Assembly (NCBI RefSeq): GCF_014174405.1
Contig: NZ_JACEGA010000001.1
Coordinates: 301,001-365,000, forward strand
Direction: 5' to 3'
DNA: 64,000 bases
Source of the DNA: Variimorphobacter saccharofermentans
Lineage (GTDB): Bacteria; Bacillota; Clostridia; Lachnospirales; Lachnospiraceae
Of this stretch, positions 53,131 to 62,338 are shown piece by piece (positions within the stretch are counted from its first letter, which is position 1; each line of letters opens with the position of its first letter). A model generated the notes under the pieces. That model made no database searches. It was not told where the DNA came from and was given only the letters and a program-made list of their open reading frames with translations. Position numbers and translations under genes: made by a program.

Positions 53131-54345
53131 ATGTTAATAGTAAAGAAGTTCGGTGGCACATCCGTAGCCGACAAGGAAAGAATTTTTAATGTTGCCAGAA
53201 GATGTATTGAAGATTATAAAAAAGGCAACGAGGTAGTAGTTGTACTATCAGCAATGGGAAAGCAAACTGATGTATTGCTGGCACAAGCGAAGGAGATTAA
53301 TCCTAATGCATCCAAGAGAGAGCTGGATATGCTTTTAACAACCGGTGAACAGATTTCTGTATCCCTGATGGCTATGGCTATGGATTCCCTGGGAGTACCT
53401 GCGGTATCCCTGAATGCTTATCAGGTTGCAATGCACACAACTTCCGTATATGGAAATGCAAGATTAAAGAGAATTGATACAGAGAGAATACATAATGAGT
53501 TGGAAAGCAAGAAAATAGTAATTGTCACTGGTTTTCAGGGTGTGAATAAATTCGATGATTATACTACACTTGGACGAGGTGGTTCCGATACGACTGCGGT
53601 AGCGCTGGCAGCTGCGCTTCATGCGGATGCATGTGAAATCTACACGGATGTAGATGGCGTATTTACAGCAGACCCGAGAATTGTAAAATCAGCCAGAAAG
53701 CTTGATGAGATCACCTATGATGAGATGCTTGAACTGGCATCCCTTGGAGCGGGCGTTTTACATAACCGTTCCGTAGAAATGGCGAAAAAATATGGTGTTC
53801 AATTAGTAGTTCGTTCCAGTCTAAATAATACAGAAGGTACTGTTGTTAAGGAGGAAGTAAAAATGGAAAAAATGCTTGTTAGTGGTGTGGCATGTGATAA
53901 GAATGCAGCGCGTATTGCCGTAATCGGATTAGAAGATCAGCCTGGAGTGGCTTTTAAATTATTTAATCATTTAGCTAGACATAACGTAAATGTTGATATT
54001 ATTTTACAGTCAGTTGGTCGTGACGGTACTAAGGACATCAGCTTTACTGTGAAGGAAGACGATTTAGAGGAAGCAGTAGCAGTTCTGGAAAGACATCGTG
54101 AAGGTAGTTTAAAATGCCAGAAGATTGACGTGGAGAGAGAAGTGGCCAAGGTATCCATCGTTGGAGCTGGTATGATGAGCAATGCCGGAGTGGCTGCTAA
54201 GATGTTTGAAGCATTATATGATGTTGGCGTAAACATTAAAATGATCTCCACCTCTGAAATCAGAGTTACCGTTCTGATTGATGAAATTCATGTAGAGAAG
54301 GCAATGAATGCAATTCATGAGAAATTCTTATTATCTCAGATGTAA
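53131..54345 (+). CDS. lysC: Aspartate kinase
   Basis: The 404-aa enzyme phosphorylates aspartate, the entry to Lys/Thr/Met synthesis. It has an N-terminal kinase domain (VKKFGGTSVADKERI, TTGEQISVSLMA, GRGGSDTTAVALAAAL) and two C-terminal ACT domains (AVIGLEDQPGVAFKLFNHLA; VSIVGAGMMSNAGVAAKMFEAL) for feedback by lysine or threonine. TAGGAGG precedes the ATG. A terminator follows, so this is the last gene of the operon. Confidence 0.94.
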   Translation: MLIVKKFGGTSVADKERIFNVARRCIEDYKKGNEVVVVLSAMGKQTDVLLAQAKEINPNASKRELDMLLTTGEQISVSLMAMAMDSLGVPAVSLNAYQVAMHTTSVYGNARLKRIDTERIHNELESKKIVIVTGFQGVNKFDDYTTLGRGGSDTTAVALAAALHADACEIYTDVDGVFTADPRIVKSARKLDEITYDEMLELASLGAGVLHNRSVEMAKKYGVQLVVRSSLNNTEGTVVKEEVKMEKMLVSGVACDKNAARIAVIGLEDQPGVAFKLFNHLARHNVNVDIILQSVGRDGTKDISFTVKEDDLEEAVAVLERHREGSLKCQKIDVEREVAKVSIVGAGMMSNAGVAAKMFEALYDVGVNIKMISTSEIRVTVLIDEIHVEKAMNAIHEKFLLSQM

Positions 54346-54391
54346 TAGGGAATGCCTGTCATTCAATAAATGAATAATTAAAATGTTTTAA

Positions 54392-54427
54392 GGGAGCAAT
54401 CTTTTATAGAAAAGATTGCTCTTTTTA
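54392..54427 (+). terminator. Terminator of the threonine operon
   Basis: GAGCAATCTTTT, loop ATAG, AAAAGATTGCTC, then TTTTTATT. The remaining bases up to 54712 hold no gene I can support. Confidence 0.92.
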
Positions 54428-54712
54428 TTAGACATAGATGTTACCTGGGTTGATTTTTTATTCAACCACATCGACAAGCATACTATTTAAAGGACTTTAT
54501 TGAATAACTACAATGATCAAAAAATGCATCCTTTGGCTTTATAATAACCGGATAGATATTCTGATAGAATATACATGGGGTTGGCATGCATTTAAGTTTG
54601 TGATAAAATGAATACAAAATTCTGCCGGACATAGTAAGTATTAACTGGAGAAAGATCAGGAGTTTGACATGCTATTTGGCATAGTATAGGTATTTGTAAA
54701 AAGGAGAAAGCA

Positions 54713-57061
54713 ATGGACATTTTAAAACAGATAAAAGAAGAATTGGGAATCCGATTGGAACAGGTTGAGGCTGCGGTAAAGCTGATTGACGAGGGTAATA
54801 CAATCCCCTTTATAGCCAGATACCGTAAGGAGGCAACAGGGTCTCTCGATGATGAACAGCTTCGTAATTTGCATGAGCGTCTGCAATACTTAAGAAATCT
54901 GGAGGAAAAGAAAAACCAGGTTCTGAGTAGTATTGAGGAACAGGGAAAGTTAACGGAGGAGTTAAAGGAGCAAATACTAGCGGCAACTACCTTAGTGGTA
55001 GTGGAGGATTTATATCGACCTTATCGACCGAAGAGAAGAACCAGAGCAACCATTGCGAAGGAAAAAGGACTGGACGGACTGGCAGCAATTATTATGGCTC
55101 AGGAAATCAATCAGCCTGTAGCAGAGGTAGCAAAGGAATATCTATCCGAAGAGAAGGAAGTCAATACGGTAGAGGAAGCAATCGCAGGAGCGATGGATAT
55201 TATTGCTGAGGATATTTCGGATGAAGCTCAGTACCGCAGCTATATACGAGAGATTACTGCAAAGGAAGGTACCTTAACCTCAACAGCGAAGGATCCTGAG
55301 CAGGAGTCCGTATATGAGATGTATTATAACTTTGAGGAAAGCATTGAGAAACTGGCAGGACATCGCATCCTGGCAGTGAACCGTGGTGAGAATGAGAAAG
55401 TTCTTACAGTAAAGATAGTAGCTCCTGAGGAGAGAATCCTTCGTTATCTTGAGAAGAAAGTAATTACGAAAGAAAACGAATTTACAACGGATATTTTGAA
55501 GGCAACCATTGAGGATAGCTATAAACGACTAATCGCACCTGCGATTGAACGTGAGATCCGGAATGATCTGACAGAGAAGGCGGAGGATGGTGCAATTAAA
55601 GTATTTGGCAAGAATCTGGAACAGTTACTTATGCAACCTCCGATTGCAGGACAGGTGGTGCTTGGATGGGATCCCGCATTTCGTACTGGCTGTAAGCTGG
55701 CGGTAGTTGATAGTACGGGTAAGGTACTGGATACAGTAGTTATCTATCCGACAGCTCCTCAGAATAAGGTGGAAGAGGCAAAGCAGGTATTAAAGAAACT
55801 GATAGATAAATATAATATTACCTTAATCTCCGTTGGTAATGGTACGGCCTCCAGGGAATCAGAAATGGTAATTGTAGATTTACTTAAGGAGATTAATAAA
55901 CCAGTAAAATATGTCATTGTAAACGAAGCAGGTGCTTCTGTATATTCGGCAAGTAAGCTTGCTACAGAGGAGTTCCCGAACTTTGACGTTGGACAAAGAA
56001 GTGCCGCTTCCATCGCTAGAAGATTACAGGATCCTTTGGCTGAATTAGTAAAAATAGATCCAAAATCAATTGGTGTTGGTCAATATCAGCATGATATGAA
56101 CCAGAAGAAATTAGGTGAAGTACTTGCCGGCGTGGTAGAGGATTGTGTGAATAAGGTAGGTGTGGATCTGAATACCGCTTCTGTATCCTTGCTGGAGCAT
56201 GTGTCCGGTGTAAGTAAGACAATCGCGAAAAACATCGTTGCTTACCGAGAAGCCAATGGAAGATTCCATAGCAGAGAAGAGCTCCTTAAAGTGGCGAAAC
56301 TAGGACCGAAGGCATTTGAACAATGTGCTGGTTTCATGAGAATTCAAGGAGGTGTGAACCCCTTGGATGCAACTGGAGTTCATCCGGAATCCTACGAAGC
56401 AACCCAGGCATTACTTACAAAACTGGGTCTTGCATTGGAGGATGTGAAAGAGATACAGGTGAAAGCACAAAAGCAGAAAGCACAGGAGCCATCAACTAAG
56501 ACAGAACCTAAACCGCAGAAGAAAAAGCAGACTATAACAGTTAAGTCCCAGAATACGGCATTTGCAAAAGCGCTTGCTGCAGCAGTTGGCGGTGTGGAGA
56601 TTCCGGTTTCGGATAAGCAGAACGAAAAACAAGATAGTAAATCCGGTAATGAGGAACAGGATATCATTACCATCGGAAGTAAGATAAAGGATAAGCGCAA
56701 GTTAGCAGAGGAACTTGGTATTGGTGAAATCACGCTGACAGATATTATTAAGGAGCTGGAAAAACCGGGTAGAGATCCAAGAGATGAGATGCCGAAGCCA
56801 ATCCTTCGTACGGATGTACTTGAAATGAAGGACTTAACGGAGGGTATGATTCTTAAGGGAACAGTAAGAAACGTTATTGACTTTGGCGCGTTTGTGGATA
56901 TTGGTGTACATCAGGACGGCCTGGTTCATATATCCCAGCTTTCTGATAAGAAGTTCGTAAAGCACCCCTTGGACGTAGTCAGTGTCGGTGATATTGTTGA
57001 TGTTAAGGTTCTCAGTGTAGATCTGGCGAAGAAGCGTATTCAATTAACAATGAAGCTGTAG
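54713..57061 (+). CDS. tex: Tex-family RNA-binding transcription accessory protein
   Basis: The 782-aa protein shows the Tex N-terminal domain (NTIPFIARYRKEATGSLDDEQLR), a YqgF-like fold (VLGWDPAFRTGCKLAVVDSTG; SVGNGTASRES), helix-hairpin-helix repeats (GVSKTIAKNIVAYREANGRF) and a C-terminal S1 domain (GTVRNVIDFGAFVDIGVHQDGLVHIS). A Lys/Gln/Pro-rich spacer (about 585-660) is longer than in most Tex proteins. AAAAGGAG precedes the ATG. Role: transcript and nucleic acid quality control. Confidence 0.92.
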   Translation: MDILKQIKEELGIRLEQVEAAVKLIDEGNTIPFIARYRKEATGSLDDEQLRNLHERLQYLRNLEEKKNQVLSSIEEQGKLTEELKEQILAATTLVVVEDLYRPYRPKRRTRATIAKEKGLDGLAAIIMAQEINQPVAEVAKEYLSEEKEVNTVEEAIAGAMDIIAEDISDEAQYRSYIREITAKEGTLTSTAKDPEQESVYEMYYNFEESIEKLAGHRILAVNRGENEKVLTVKIVAPEERILRYLEKKVITKENEFTTDILKATIEDSYKRLIAPAIEREIRNDLTEKAEDGAIKVFGKNLEQLLMQPPIAGQVVLGWDPAFRTGCKLAVVDSTGKVLDTVVIYPTAPQNKVEEAKQVLKKLIDKYNITLISVGNGTASRESEMVIVDLLKEINKPVKYVIVNEAGASVYSASKLATEEFPNFDVGQRSAASIARRLQDPLAELVKIDPKSIGVGQYQHDMNQKKLGEVLAGVVEDCVNKVGVDLNTASVSLLEHVSGVSKTIAKNIVAYREANGRFHSREELLKVAKLGPKAFEQCAGFMRIQGGVNPLDATGVHPESYEATQALLTKLGLALEDVKEIQVKAQKQKAQEPSTKTEPKPQKKKQTITVKSQNTAFAKALAAAVGGVEIPVSDKQNEKQDSKSGNEEQDIITIGSKIKDKRKLAEELGIGEITLTDIIKELEKPGRDPRDEMPKPILRTDVLEMKDLTEGMILKGTVRNVIDFGAFVDIGVHQDGLVHISQLSDKKFVKHPLDVVSVGDIVDVKVLSVDLAKKRIQLTMKL

Positions 57062-57167
57062 CAGAATACTTTTCCTATGATGATTAGGTTGTTAAAAGTC
57101 TGATTAAGACAGTGTGATGAATATTAGAGCATATATCATCTGGACTCATTCGAAGGAGTGGAGAGCG

Positions 57168-57506
57168 ATTAAATTATTAGTTCTGATACTAAAAAAGGTG
57201 CAACGAATGGATGACATTATAAAGCAACTTGCAGAAGCAGGAGTGAAGGGTGGAACAATTCTCGATGGAACGGGTATGGCGAAGTCGTTAGTCAACATGG
57301 AGGAGCTGCCCATTTTCGATATGCTGAAGGCCTTGCTGGCGGATGAGGAAAAGGAAGCCTGTAAAGTAATGCTGTTTGTCCTGAAGCAGGATCAGGTTCA
57401 AGATGCTAAGACTGCAATCAAGGAAGTAATAGGCGATCTAACAGCACCTAATACAGGAATTATGTTTACTGTTCCCATTGATGATATTGAAGGCTTAAGA
57501 GGATAG
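57168..57506 (+). CDS. PII-like small signalling protein, probable ATT start
   Basis: The 112-aa protein has an alpha-beta fold of the PII-like type: (M)KLLVLILKKVQRMDDIIKQL, GVKGGTILDGTGMAKS, and a C-terminal NTGIMFTVPIDDIEGL. AAGGAGTGGAG (57153-57163) is correctly spaced before ATT 57168, where homologues as I remember them begin Met-Lys-Leu-Leu. Initiating at GTG 57114 or ATG 57117 would place that strong site inside the gene, and ATG 57207 would delete the first beta strand. The ligand is unknown. Confidence 0.7.
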   Translation: MKLLVLILKKVQRMDDIIKQLAEAGVKGGTILDGTGMAKSLVNMEELPIFDMLKALLADEEKEACKVMLFVLKQDQVQDAKTAIKEVIGDLTAPNTGIMFTVPIDDIEGLRG

Positions 57507-57568
57507 TTTAGGCATTGACAAGGCGGAAAACCTGTTGTATGATATTAAAGTAAATTAAATAAAGGTAA

Positions 57569-57701
57569 ATTCTTCGGGGCAGGGTGAAATTCCCGACCGG
57601 CGGTATAGTCCGCGACTCTAATATGATTTGTGATACACAGTCATAGATGATTGATTTGGTGAAATTCCAAAACCGACAGTAAAGTCTGGATGTGAGAAGA
57701 G
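57569..57701 (+). ncRNA. FMN riboswitch (RFN element)
   Basis: The element shows the conserved RFN segments in order: TTCGGGGCAGGGTGAAATTCCC, GACCGGCGGTA, GTCCGCGAC, GGTGAAATTCC, AACCGACAGT, AGTCTGGATG and the closing strand GAGAAGA, which pairs with TCTTC at the 5' end (P1). It precedes the riboflavin transporter gene and a terminator, so FMN should switch transcription off. Confidence 0.96.
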
Positions 57702-57726
57702 CAGCAGAAATATTATAAATATTACG

Positions 57727-57762
57727 CCCCGATTTTAACTCGTTTAGAATCGGGGTTTTATA
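57727..57762 (+). terminator. Expression-platform terminator of the FMN riboswitch
   Basis: CCCCGATT...AATCGGGG forms the stem, with GTTTTATATT after it, 26 bp behind the aptamer. Confidence 0.9.
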
Positions 57763-57874
57763 TTGCATAAATTACGTAGGCCGAAGTATGATGAATGTGA
57801 TATTGCACATATTTATAGTATTGGATGCTGCACCACCTAGAATTTTTCCTTTGAATAAAAAAGGAGAGAGAAGA

Positions 57875-58531
57875 ATGAATGTAATGAATGCTACAAGAAT
57901 TTCAAACAAAGTAGAAAACAAAAAGGTAAAATTATTGTCAGCCAGGGGGATGACGGTTATTTCCGTATTGTCGGCCATATCTTTTGTATTAATGTTTTTC
58001 GATGTTCCATTATGGTTTGCACCAAGCTTTTATCAAATTGATTTTAGCGATGTTCCGGTATTAGTCGGTGCGTTTGCATTGGGTCCAATGGCGGGAGTTA
58101 TTATAGAATTGATTAAAATACTCCTTAATTTATTGCTTCAGGGTACCGATACCGCCGGTGTAGGAGAGATTGCGAACTTTATTATAGGATGTGCACTGGT
58201 CGTTCCGAGCGCATTGGTTTACCATACGAATCGAACCAGAAAAACAGCAATTTATGGAATGATTACTGGAACAATAGTATTTGTCGGAATCGGATGTTTG
58301 CTAAACGCATTTGTATTACTACCAACCTATGCAAAAGTGTTTGGTATGCCAATGGAAGCTCTTATTGAAATGGGAACAAAGGTAAATCCGAATATTAAAG
58401 GATTGGGAGGATTTATCTTTATGGCAGTGGCACCGTTTAACCTGGTTAAGGGTGTTGCGGTATCTCTCATTACAATATTGATTTATAAAAGGATAAGCCC
58501 GTTAATAAAAGGTTATCATTATAATGTATAA
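57875..58531 (+). CDS. ribU: Riboflavin ECF transporter substrate-binding subunit
   Basis: The 218-aa integral membrane protein has about six membrane segments and typical RibU motifs: FFDVPLWFAPSFYQIDFSDVPVLVGAFALGP, and GVGEIANFIIG. As S component it captures riboflavin and works with a shared ECF energising module not in this window. Start ATG 57875 follows AAGGAGAG; the frame upstream to 57788 has no ribosome site. Controlled by the FMN riboswitch. Confidence 0.93.
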   Translation: MNVMNATRISNKVENKKVKLLSARGMTVISVLSAISFVLMFFDVPLWFAPSFYQIDFSDVPVLVGAFALGPMAGVIIELIKILLNLLLQGTDTAGVGEIANFIIGCALVVPSALVYHTNRTRKTAIYGMITGTIVFVGIGCLLNAFVLLPTYAKVFGMPMEALIEMGTKVNPNIKGLGGFIFMAVAPFNLVKGVAVSLITILIYKRISPLIKGYHYNV

Positions 58532-58565
58532 TCTATTTAACACTACAATCGGTTAACTTATAATA

Positions 58566-58627
58566 AAAGATAGAGTCCGAACGATATCATTTACAGTGGT
58601 ATTCAAAGAGGCTCTATCTTTTTTTAC
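58566..58627 (+). terminator. Terminator of ribU
   Basis: AAAGATAGAG pairs with CTCTATCTTT around a loop of about 36 bases, followed by TTTTTAC. Confidence 0.75.
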
Positions 58628-58687
58628 TTTTATCTGTTATAATAATGGCGATTTATTTAGCTGCCGAAAGCAGAATGGAGTGTTATT

Positions 58688-59116
58688 ATGACAGTAGAAA
58701 GCTTCAAAGCGGAGGATACGTATGAGCTAGGGTATACCATGGGTACCAAAGCGAAGAAAGGTGAGATTTACTGCCTCAGTGGTGACTTGGGGGTGGGTAA
58801 GACCTTATTTACCCAGGGTTTTGCAAAGGGTTTAGGAATAGAGGAGGCTGTCTGCAGCCCTACATTTACCATAATACAGGAATATGAAGGAAGAGAGATG
58901 CCCTTCTATCATTTTGATGTATATCGGATTGCTGATATCGAAGAAATGGATGAAATCGGTTATGAGGATTACTTTTATGGAGACGGTGTCTGTCTGATTG
59001 AATGGGCTGAGCTGATAGAAGAGATACTGCCTAGAAGTTATACCAAGATTTTGATTAAAAAGAATATGGATAAAGGTTTTGATTATAGAGAAATCATTAT
59101 CGATCAGATAAATTAA
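58688..59116 (+). CDS. tsaE: tRNA t6A biosynthesis ATPase TsaE
   Basis: The 142-aa P-loop protein (Walker A GDLGVGKT, CSPTFTIIQEY, FDVYRI, IEWAE) is needed with TsaB, TsaC and TsaD to place threonylcarbamoyl on A37 of ANN-decoding tRNAs. GGAG is 9 bp before the ATG. First of the tsaE-tsaB-rimI cluster. Confidence 0.93.
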   Translation: MTVESFKAEDTYELGYTMGTKAKKGEIYCLSGDLGVGKTLFTQGFAKGLGIEEAVCSPTFTIIQEYEGREMPFYHFDVYRIADIEEMDEIGYEDYFYGDGVCLIEWAELIEEILPRSYTKILIKKNMDKGFDYREIIIDQIN

Positions 59117-59210
59117 ATGTAGATATTCGTTATAGAATTGATAAATGCCGGAAGAGTATTTGACTCATACGGGATGTAAGCGTCGCATTATGCGGCAGAT
59201 GGAGGTTATT

Positions 59211-59918
59211 ATGAAATTATTAGCATTGGACAGCTCTGGTTTAGTTGCAACTGTTGCAATTGTTACAGAAGATGCCATGCTGGCTGAGTATACAATCAAT
59301 CATAAGAAAACACATTCACAGACGCTGCTACCCATGCTTGATGAAATTGTGAAAATGGTGGAGCTTGATATGTCGGACATTGATGCTATCGCAGTCGCGG
59401 CGGGACCAGGCTCCTTTACTGGACTCCGCATCGGGTCGGCAACGGCAAAGGGACTGGGTATGGCACTTAATAAACCAATCATCGCGGTCCCAACCTTGGA
59501 CGGACTTGCCTATAATCTATATGGAACGGACAAGTTGATCTGTCCCATGATGGATGCTAGAAGAAATCAGGTATATACAGGCTTATATGAATTTTCTGAC
59601 AAAGAATTTAAGGTAAGAAAGGAACAGGCAGCAGTAGCAGTGGAGGAAATTGTCGCTGCCATCAGTCAATTAGGCAGAGAGGTTATCTATCTGGGTGATG
59701 GTGCTGCTGCTTATCGCCAGACGATTGAAGAGCAGACGAAGGTGGGATATGAATTTGCTCCTGCTCATGTAAATCGCCAGAGAGCTGGTGCAATTGGTGC
59801 ACTTGGTATTCTATATTACCAGCAGAACAGGCTGGAAAGTGCGGCACAGCATGAACCGATTTATCTGCGTTTATCCCAGGCAGAAAGAGAACGTGCTGAA
59901 AGAATTAAAAAGAATTAA
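59211..59918 (+). CDS. tsaB: tRNA t6A biosynthesis protein TsaB
   Basis: The 235-aa ASKHA-fold protein (LLALDSSGLVATVAIV; HSQTLLPMLDEIV; VAAGPGSFTGLRIG) forms the TsaB-TsaD dimer core of the t6A synthase. The start ATG 59211 follows GATGGAGG; the longer frame from 59145 lacks a site. Confidence 0.93.
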   Translation: MKLLALDSSGLVATVAIVTEDAMLAEYTINHKKTHSQTLLPMLDEIVKMVELDMSDIDAIAVAAGPGSFTGLRIGSATAKGLGMALNKPIIAVPTLDGLAYNLYGTDKLICPMMDARRNQVYTGLYEFSDKEFKVRKEQAAVAVEEIVAAISQLGREVIYLGDGAAAYRQTIEEQTKVGYEFAPAHVNRQRAGAIGALGILYYQQNRLESAAQHEPIYLRLSQAERERAERIKKN

Positions 59919-60096
59919 ACAGGTAATTGCAAGACTAATATTTGTATCCATTGTGTTTATAGTGTATACATGTTCCGAAGCAAACCATAGCGGAAGGAGC
60001 GGGTTTGCGCAGGAATATATATCCACTGTAAACACAATTAAGATGTCTTCAGAGCTTTGCAATTACTAAAAAGATTAAAGGCATAGGGGGAGCTCC

Positions 60097-60537
60097 ATGG
60101 TTATTCGGAATATGACGGAAATGGATTTGGTAGAGGTATGTGCTATAGAGCAGGAGACATTTTCGGAACCCTGGACCAAGGAAGATTTTATCAGTGCATT
60201 TACGAAACAGAATAATGGATATCTGGTAGCGGAACAGGAAGGTAAAATTACCGGATACTGCGGCTTTTGGGGAATTGTAGGAGAAGGCTATATATATAAT
60301 GTTGCTGTCAAAAAGGAATATCGCAGACAACAAATTGGATATCAGCTGATGAAAGAGTTAATTCGTCTTGCTTATCATAAAGGGGTTACCTCACTTACTC
60401 TGGAGGTCAGAAGCTCCAATTTACCAGCAATACGCCTATATGAATCATTAGGGTTTGAACATACCGGGATCCGTAAGGACTTTTATTCGAAGCCGAAGGA
60501 GGACGCTGTAATTATGTGGCTGAACCCGATACAGTAA
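60097..60537 (+). CDS. rimI: Ribosomal-protein-alanine N-acetyltransferase RimI
   Basis: The 146-aa GNAT acetyltransferase has the acetyl-CoA loop VKKEYRRQQIGYQLMKEL, LEVRSSNLPAIRLYESLGF and the RimI hallmark end RKDFYSKPKEDAVIM. It acetylates the N-terminal alanine of S18. AGGGGGAG lies before the ATG. Its place behind tsaB is conserved in Firmicutes. Confidence 0.9.
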   Translation: MVIRNMTEMDLVEVCAIEQETFSEPWTKEDFISAFTKQNNGYLVAEQEGKITGYCGFWGIVGEGYIYNVAVKKEYRRQQIGYQLMKELIRLAYHKGVTSLTLEVRSSNLPAIRLYESLGFEHTGIRKDFYSKPKEDAVIMWLNPIQ

Positions 60538-60617
60538 TTCCCACTGTAAAAAATCTACTCAAACGATTATAATGTGTTTAGGGGCGAAGCTCGTTAAAAA
60601 ACCAGGAGGGATAAGTC

Positions 60618-60866
60618 GTGAAAAGAACGGACAATAAAAGGTCAAGTGGGGATGTTCCAATATATTGCAATTGTTGCGGTAAGAGTCTGAAGGTCGAAAA
60701 TGGTATTCTACAGGAGGATGCCTTTGAAGCGACAAAGGAATGGGGATATTTTTCTGGACGTGATATGGAGGTTCATCATTTTAACCTTTGTGAAGTGTGT
60801 TACGATGAAATGATCGCGAAGTTTCAAATTCCAGTGGAAATTAAAAAGAAGCTAGAGGTGTTATAG
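60618..60866 (+). CDS. Small zinc-ribbon-like protein of unknown function
   Basis: The 82-aa protein has two Cys pairs, CNCCG (about 17-21) and CEVC (about 59-62), with an acidic/aromatic middle (EDAFEATKEWGYFSGRDMEVHHF), suggesting one zinc site. The start is GTG 60618 behind AGGAGGG. No family recognised. Confidence 0.7.
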   Translation: MKRTDNKRSSGDVPIYCNCCGKSLKVENGILQEDAFEATKEWGYFSGRDMEVHHFNLCEVCYDEMIAKFQIPVEIKKKLEVL

Positions 60867-60883
60867 AAGGTATTATAGATTTT

Positions 60884-61106
60884 GGGGCTGTTGCAGGATG
60901 TACTGTCAGGGACTATGACTTACCAAAATGCACTATAGGAAGAATATTGCTGTGTTTTGTGTGAAACAAGCGAATTTATTAATCTCATGCGAATATTCAG
61001 ATTCGCATGCGAATATTCGCATGAGACATACAAAATCAGGAAAATGTACTTCCGTCTGTGTGTGAGGTAAGTCATAGTCCCTGATGGTATATTATGCAAC
61101 AGCCCC
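60884..61106. repeat. MITE-like fold-back repeat, copy 2
   Basis: The 223-bp element has outer arms GGGGCTGTTGCA/TGCAACAGCCCC (60884-60895, 61095-61106), a perfect 18-bp inner stem (60906-60923 with 61067-61084, TCAGGGACTATGACTTAC), and a separate apical hairpin CTCATGCGAATATTC/GAATATTCGCATGAG (60983-60997, 61010-61024). Relative to copy 1 it is inverted and homologous in the CTTACC...CACACAGA...CTGATTTT segment. No gene inside. Confidence 0.75.
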
Positions 61107-61376
61107 ATCCTTATGCGCCTAGCAGCTCGTATATATTCCTTCCATTGGATATCGGATCGTGACAAAATAATTGTTACATCACTTATTTCTGGACAAAAAA
61201 TGTACAAAGCTGTTAAAATAATAGAAATATGCCGAAAAGGCACAAGATTTACTGTGATTATTCCGATATCATAAATGAGAGATAATTTAGTCGATACTTT
61301 ATATAAATATTATTTTATGAATTGGAAATAATGTGTTAGAATGTATTTGATCAACTAGAGAAAGGCTTGGAATACA

Positions 61377-62291
61377 ATGTTAGATGTTTGTTTATTAGGA
61401 ACGAGTGGTATGATGCCACTACCAGGAAGATGGCTGACTGCTCTTATGACCAGATATAATGGGAGCAGTTTATTGATAGATTGCGGAGAAGGAACTCAGG
61501 TTGCAATAAGGGAGAAGGGATGGAGTTTTCATTCAATTGATATCATATGTTTTACTCATTATCATGGTGACCATATCAGTGGTTTACCAGGTTTACTTCT
61601 TTCCATGGGTAATGCAGAACGTAAGGAACCGGTAACGCTTATCGGACCGAAAGGTTTAGAACGGGTTGTCGGAGCGCTTCGAGTGATAGCACCGGAGCTT
61701 CCCTTTGAGCTTAAATTTGTGGAAATAAGTTCAGCAGAAGAAACCTATGAAATAAATGGATACAATATAAAAGCTTTTCAGGTAAAACATAATGTCCTCT
61801 GTTATGGTTATAGTATTGTAATCAAACGTGGGGGGAGATTTTATCCGGAACGGGCACTGGAAAATCAGGTTCCACAAAAGTATTGGAACCGACTTCAAAA
61901 GGGAGAATGTATACAGGATGGAGAGATACAGTACACACCGGATATGGTTCTTGGGCCGGAAAGAAAAGGTATTAAGCTGACTTATTGTACCGATTCAAGG
62001 CCTGTGAAGGCTATTGAAGATAATGCTGCACTTTCTGATTTATTCATATGCGAAGGCATGTATGGAGAGAAAGAAAAAGATACGAAAGCAAAAGAATATA
62101 AGCACATGACTTTTCGTGAAGCTGCAAAGCTTGCGAAAGCAGCGCGGGTTAGAGAACTTTGGCTTACTCATTACAGCCCATCTTTAACTCGTCCGGAAGA
62201 CTATCTAGGAGAAGCAAAAAATATATTTCCACATACGAAGGTGGGAAAAGATAGAAAAAGTACTACGCTGGAGTTTGAGAAAGACGAATAA
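61377..62291 (+). CDS. rnz: Ribonuclease Z
   Basis: The 304-aa metallo-beta-lactamase-fold nuclease matures tRNA 3' ends. It has the zinc motif THYHGDHISGLPGLL, the preceding LIDCGEGTQ, Asp in YCTDSRP and a late His in LWLTHYSPS. The length fits RNase Z of the short type. The 270-bp gap from the repeat at 61106 holds no gene. GAAAGGC lies before the ATG. Confidence 0.93.
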   Translation: MLDVCLLGTSGMMPLPGRWLTALMTRYNGSSLLIDCGEGTQVAIREKGWSFHSIDIICFTHYHGDHISGLPGLLLSMGNAERKEPVTLIGPKGLERVVGALRVIAPELPFELKFVEISSAEETYEINGYNIKAFQVKHNVLCYGYSIVIKRGGRFYPERALENQVPQKYWNRLQKGECIQDGEIQYTPDMVLGPERKGIKLTYCTDSRPVKAIEDNAALSDLFICEGMYGEKEKDTKAKEYKHMTFREAAKLAKAARVRELWLTHYSPSLTRPEDYLGEAKNIFPHTKVGKDRKSTTLEFEKDE

Positions 62292-62338
62292 TGATATCTG
62301 TATATCAAAAAGGAAGTTAGTTGAGAGGAGGATGCGAT

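Noticed and set aside
57630..57640. GTGATAC heptamer inside the FMN riboswitch as an integrase site
   Set aside because: It is 35 kb from the island, in a variable loop of the riboswitch. It shows that a 7-mer can occur by chance, which limits the weight of the arm-site claim.
59788..60069. 93-codon frame overlapping the end of tsaB
   Set aside because: Most of it is the shadow of tsaB. The non-overlapping tail has a hydrophobic stretch but no ribosome site of its own.
60920..61243. 107-codon minus-strand ORF
   Set aside because: It lies across the fold-back repeat and exists because the inverted arms lack stops; no ribosome site or family resemblance.
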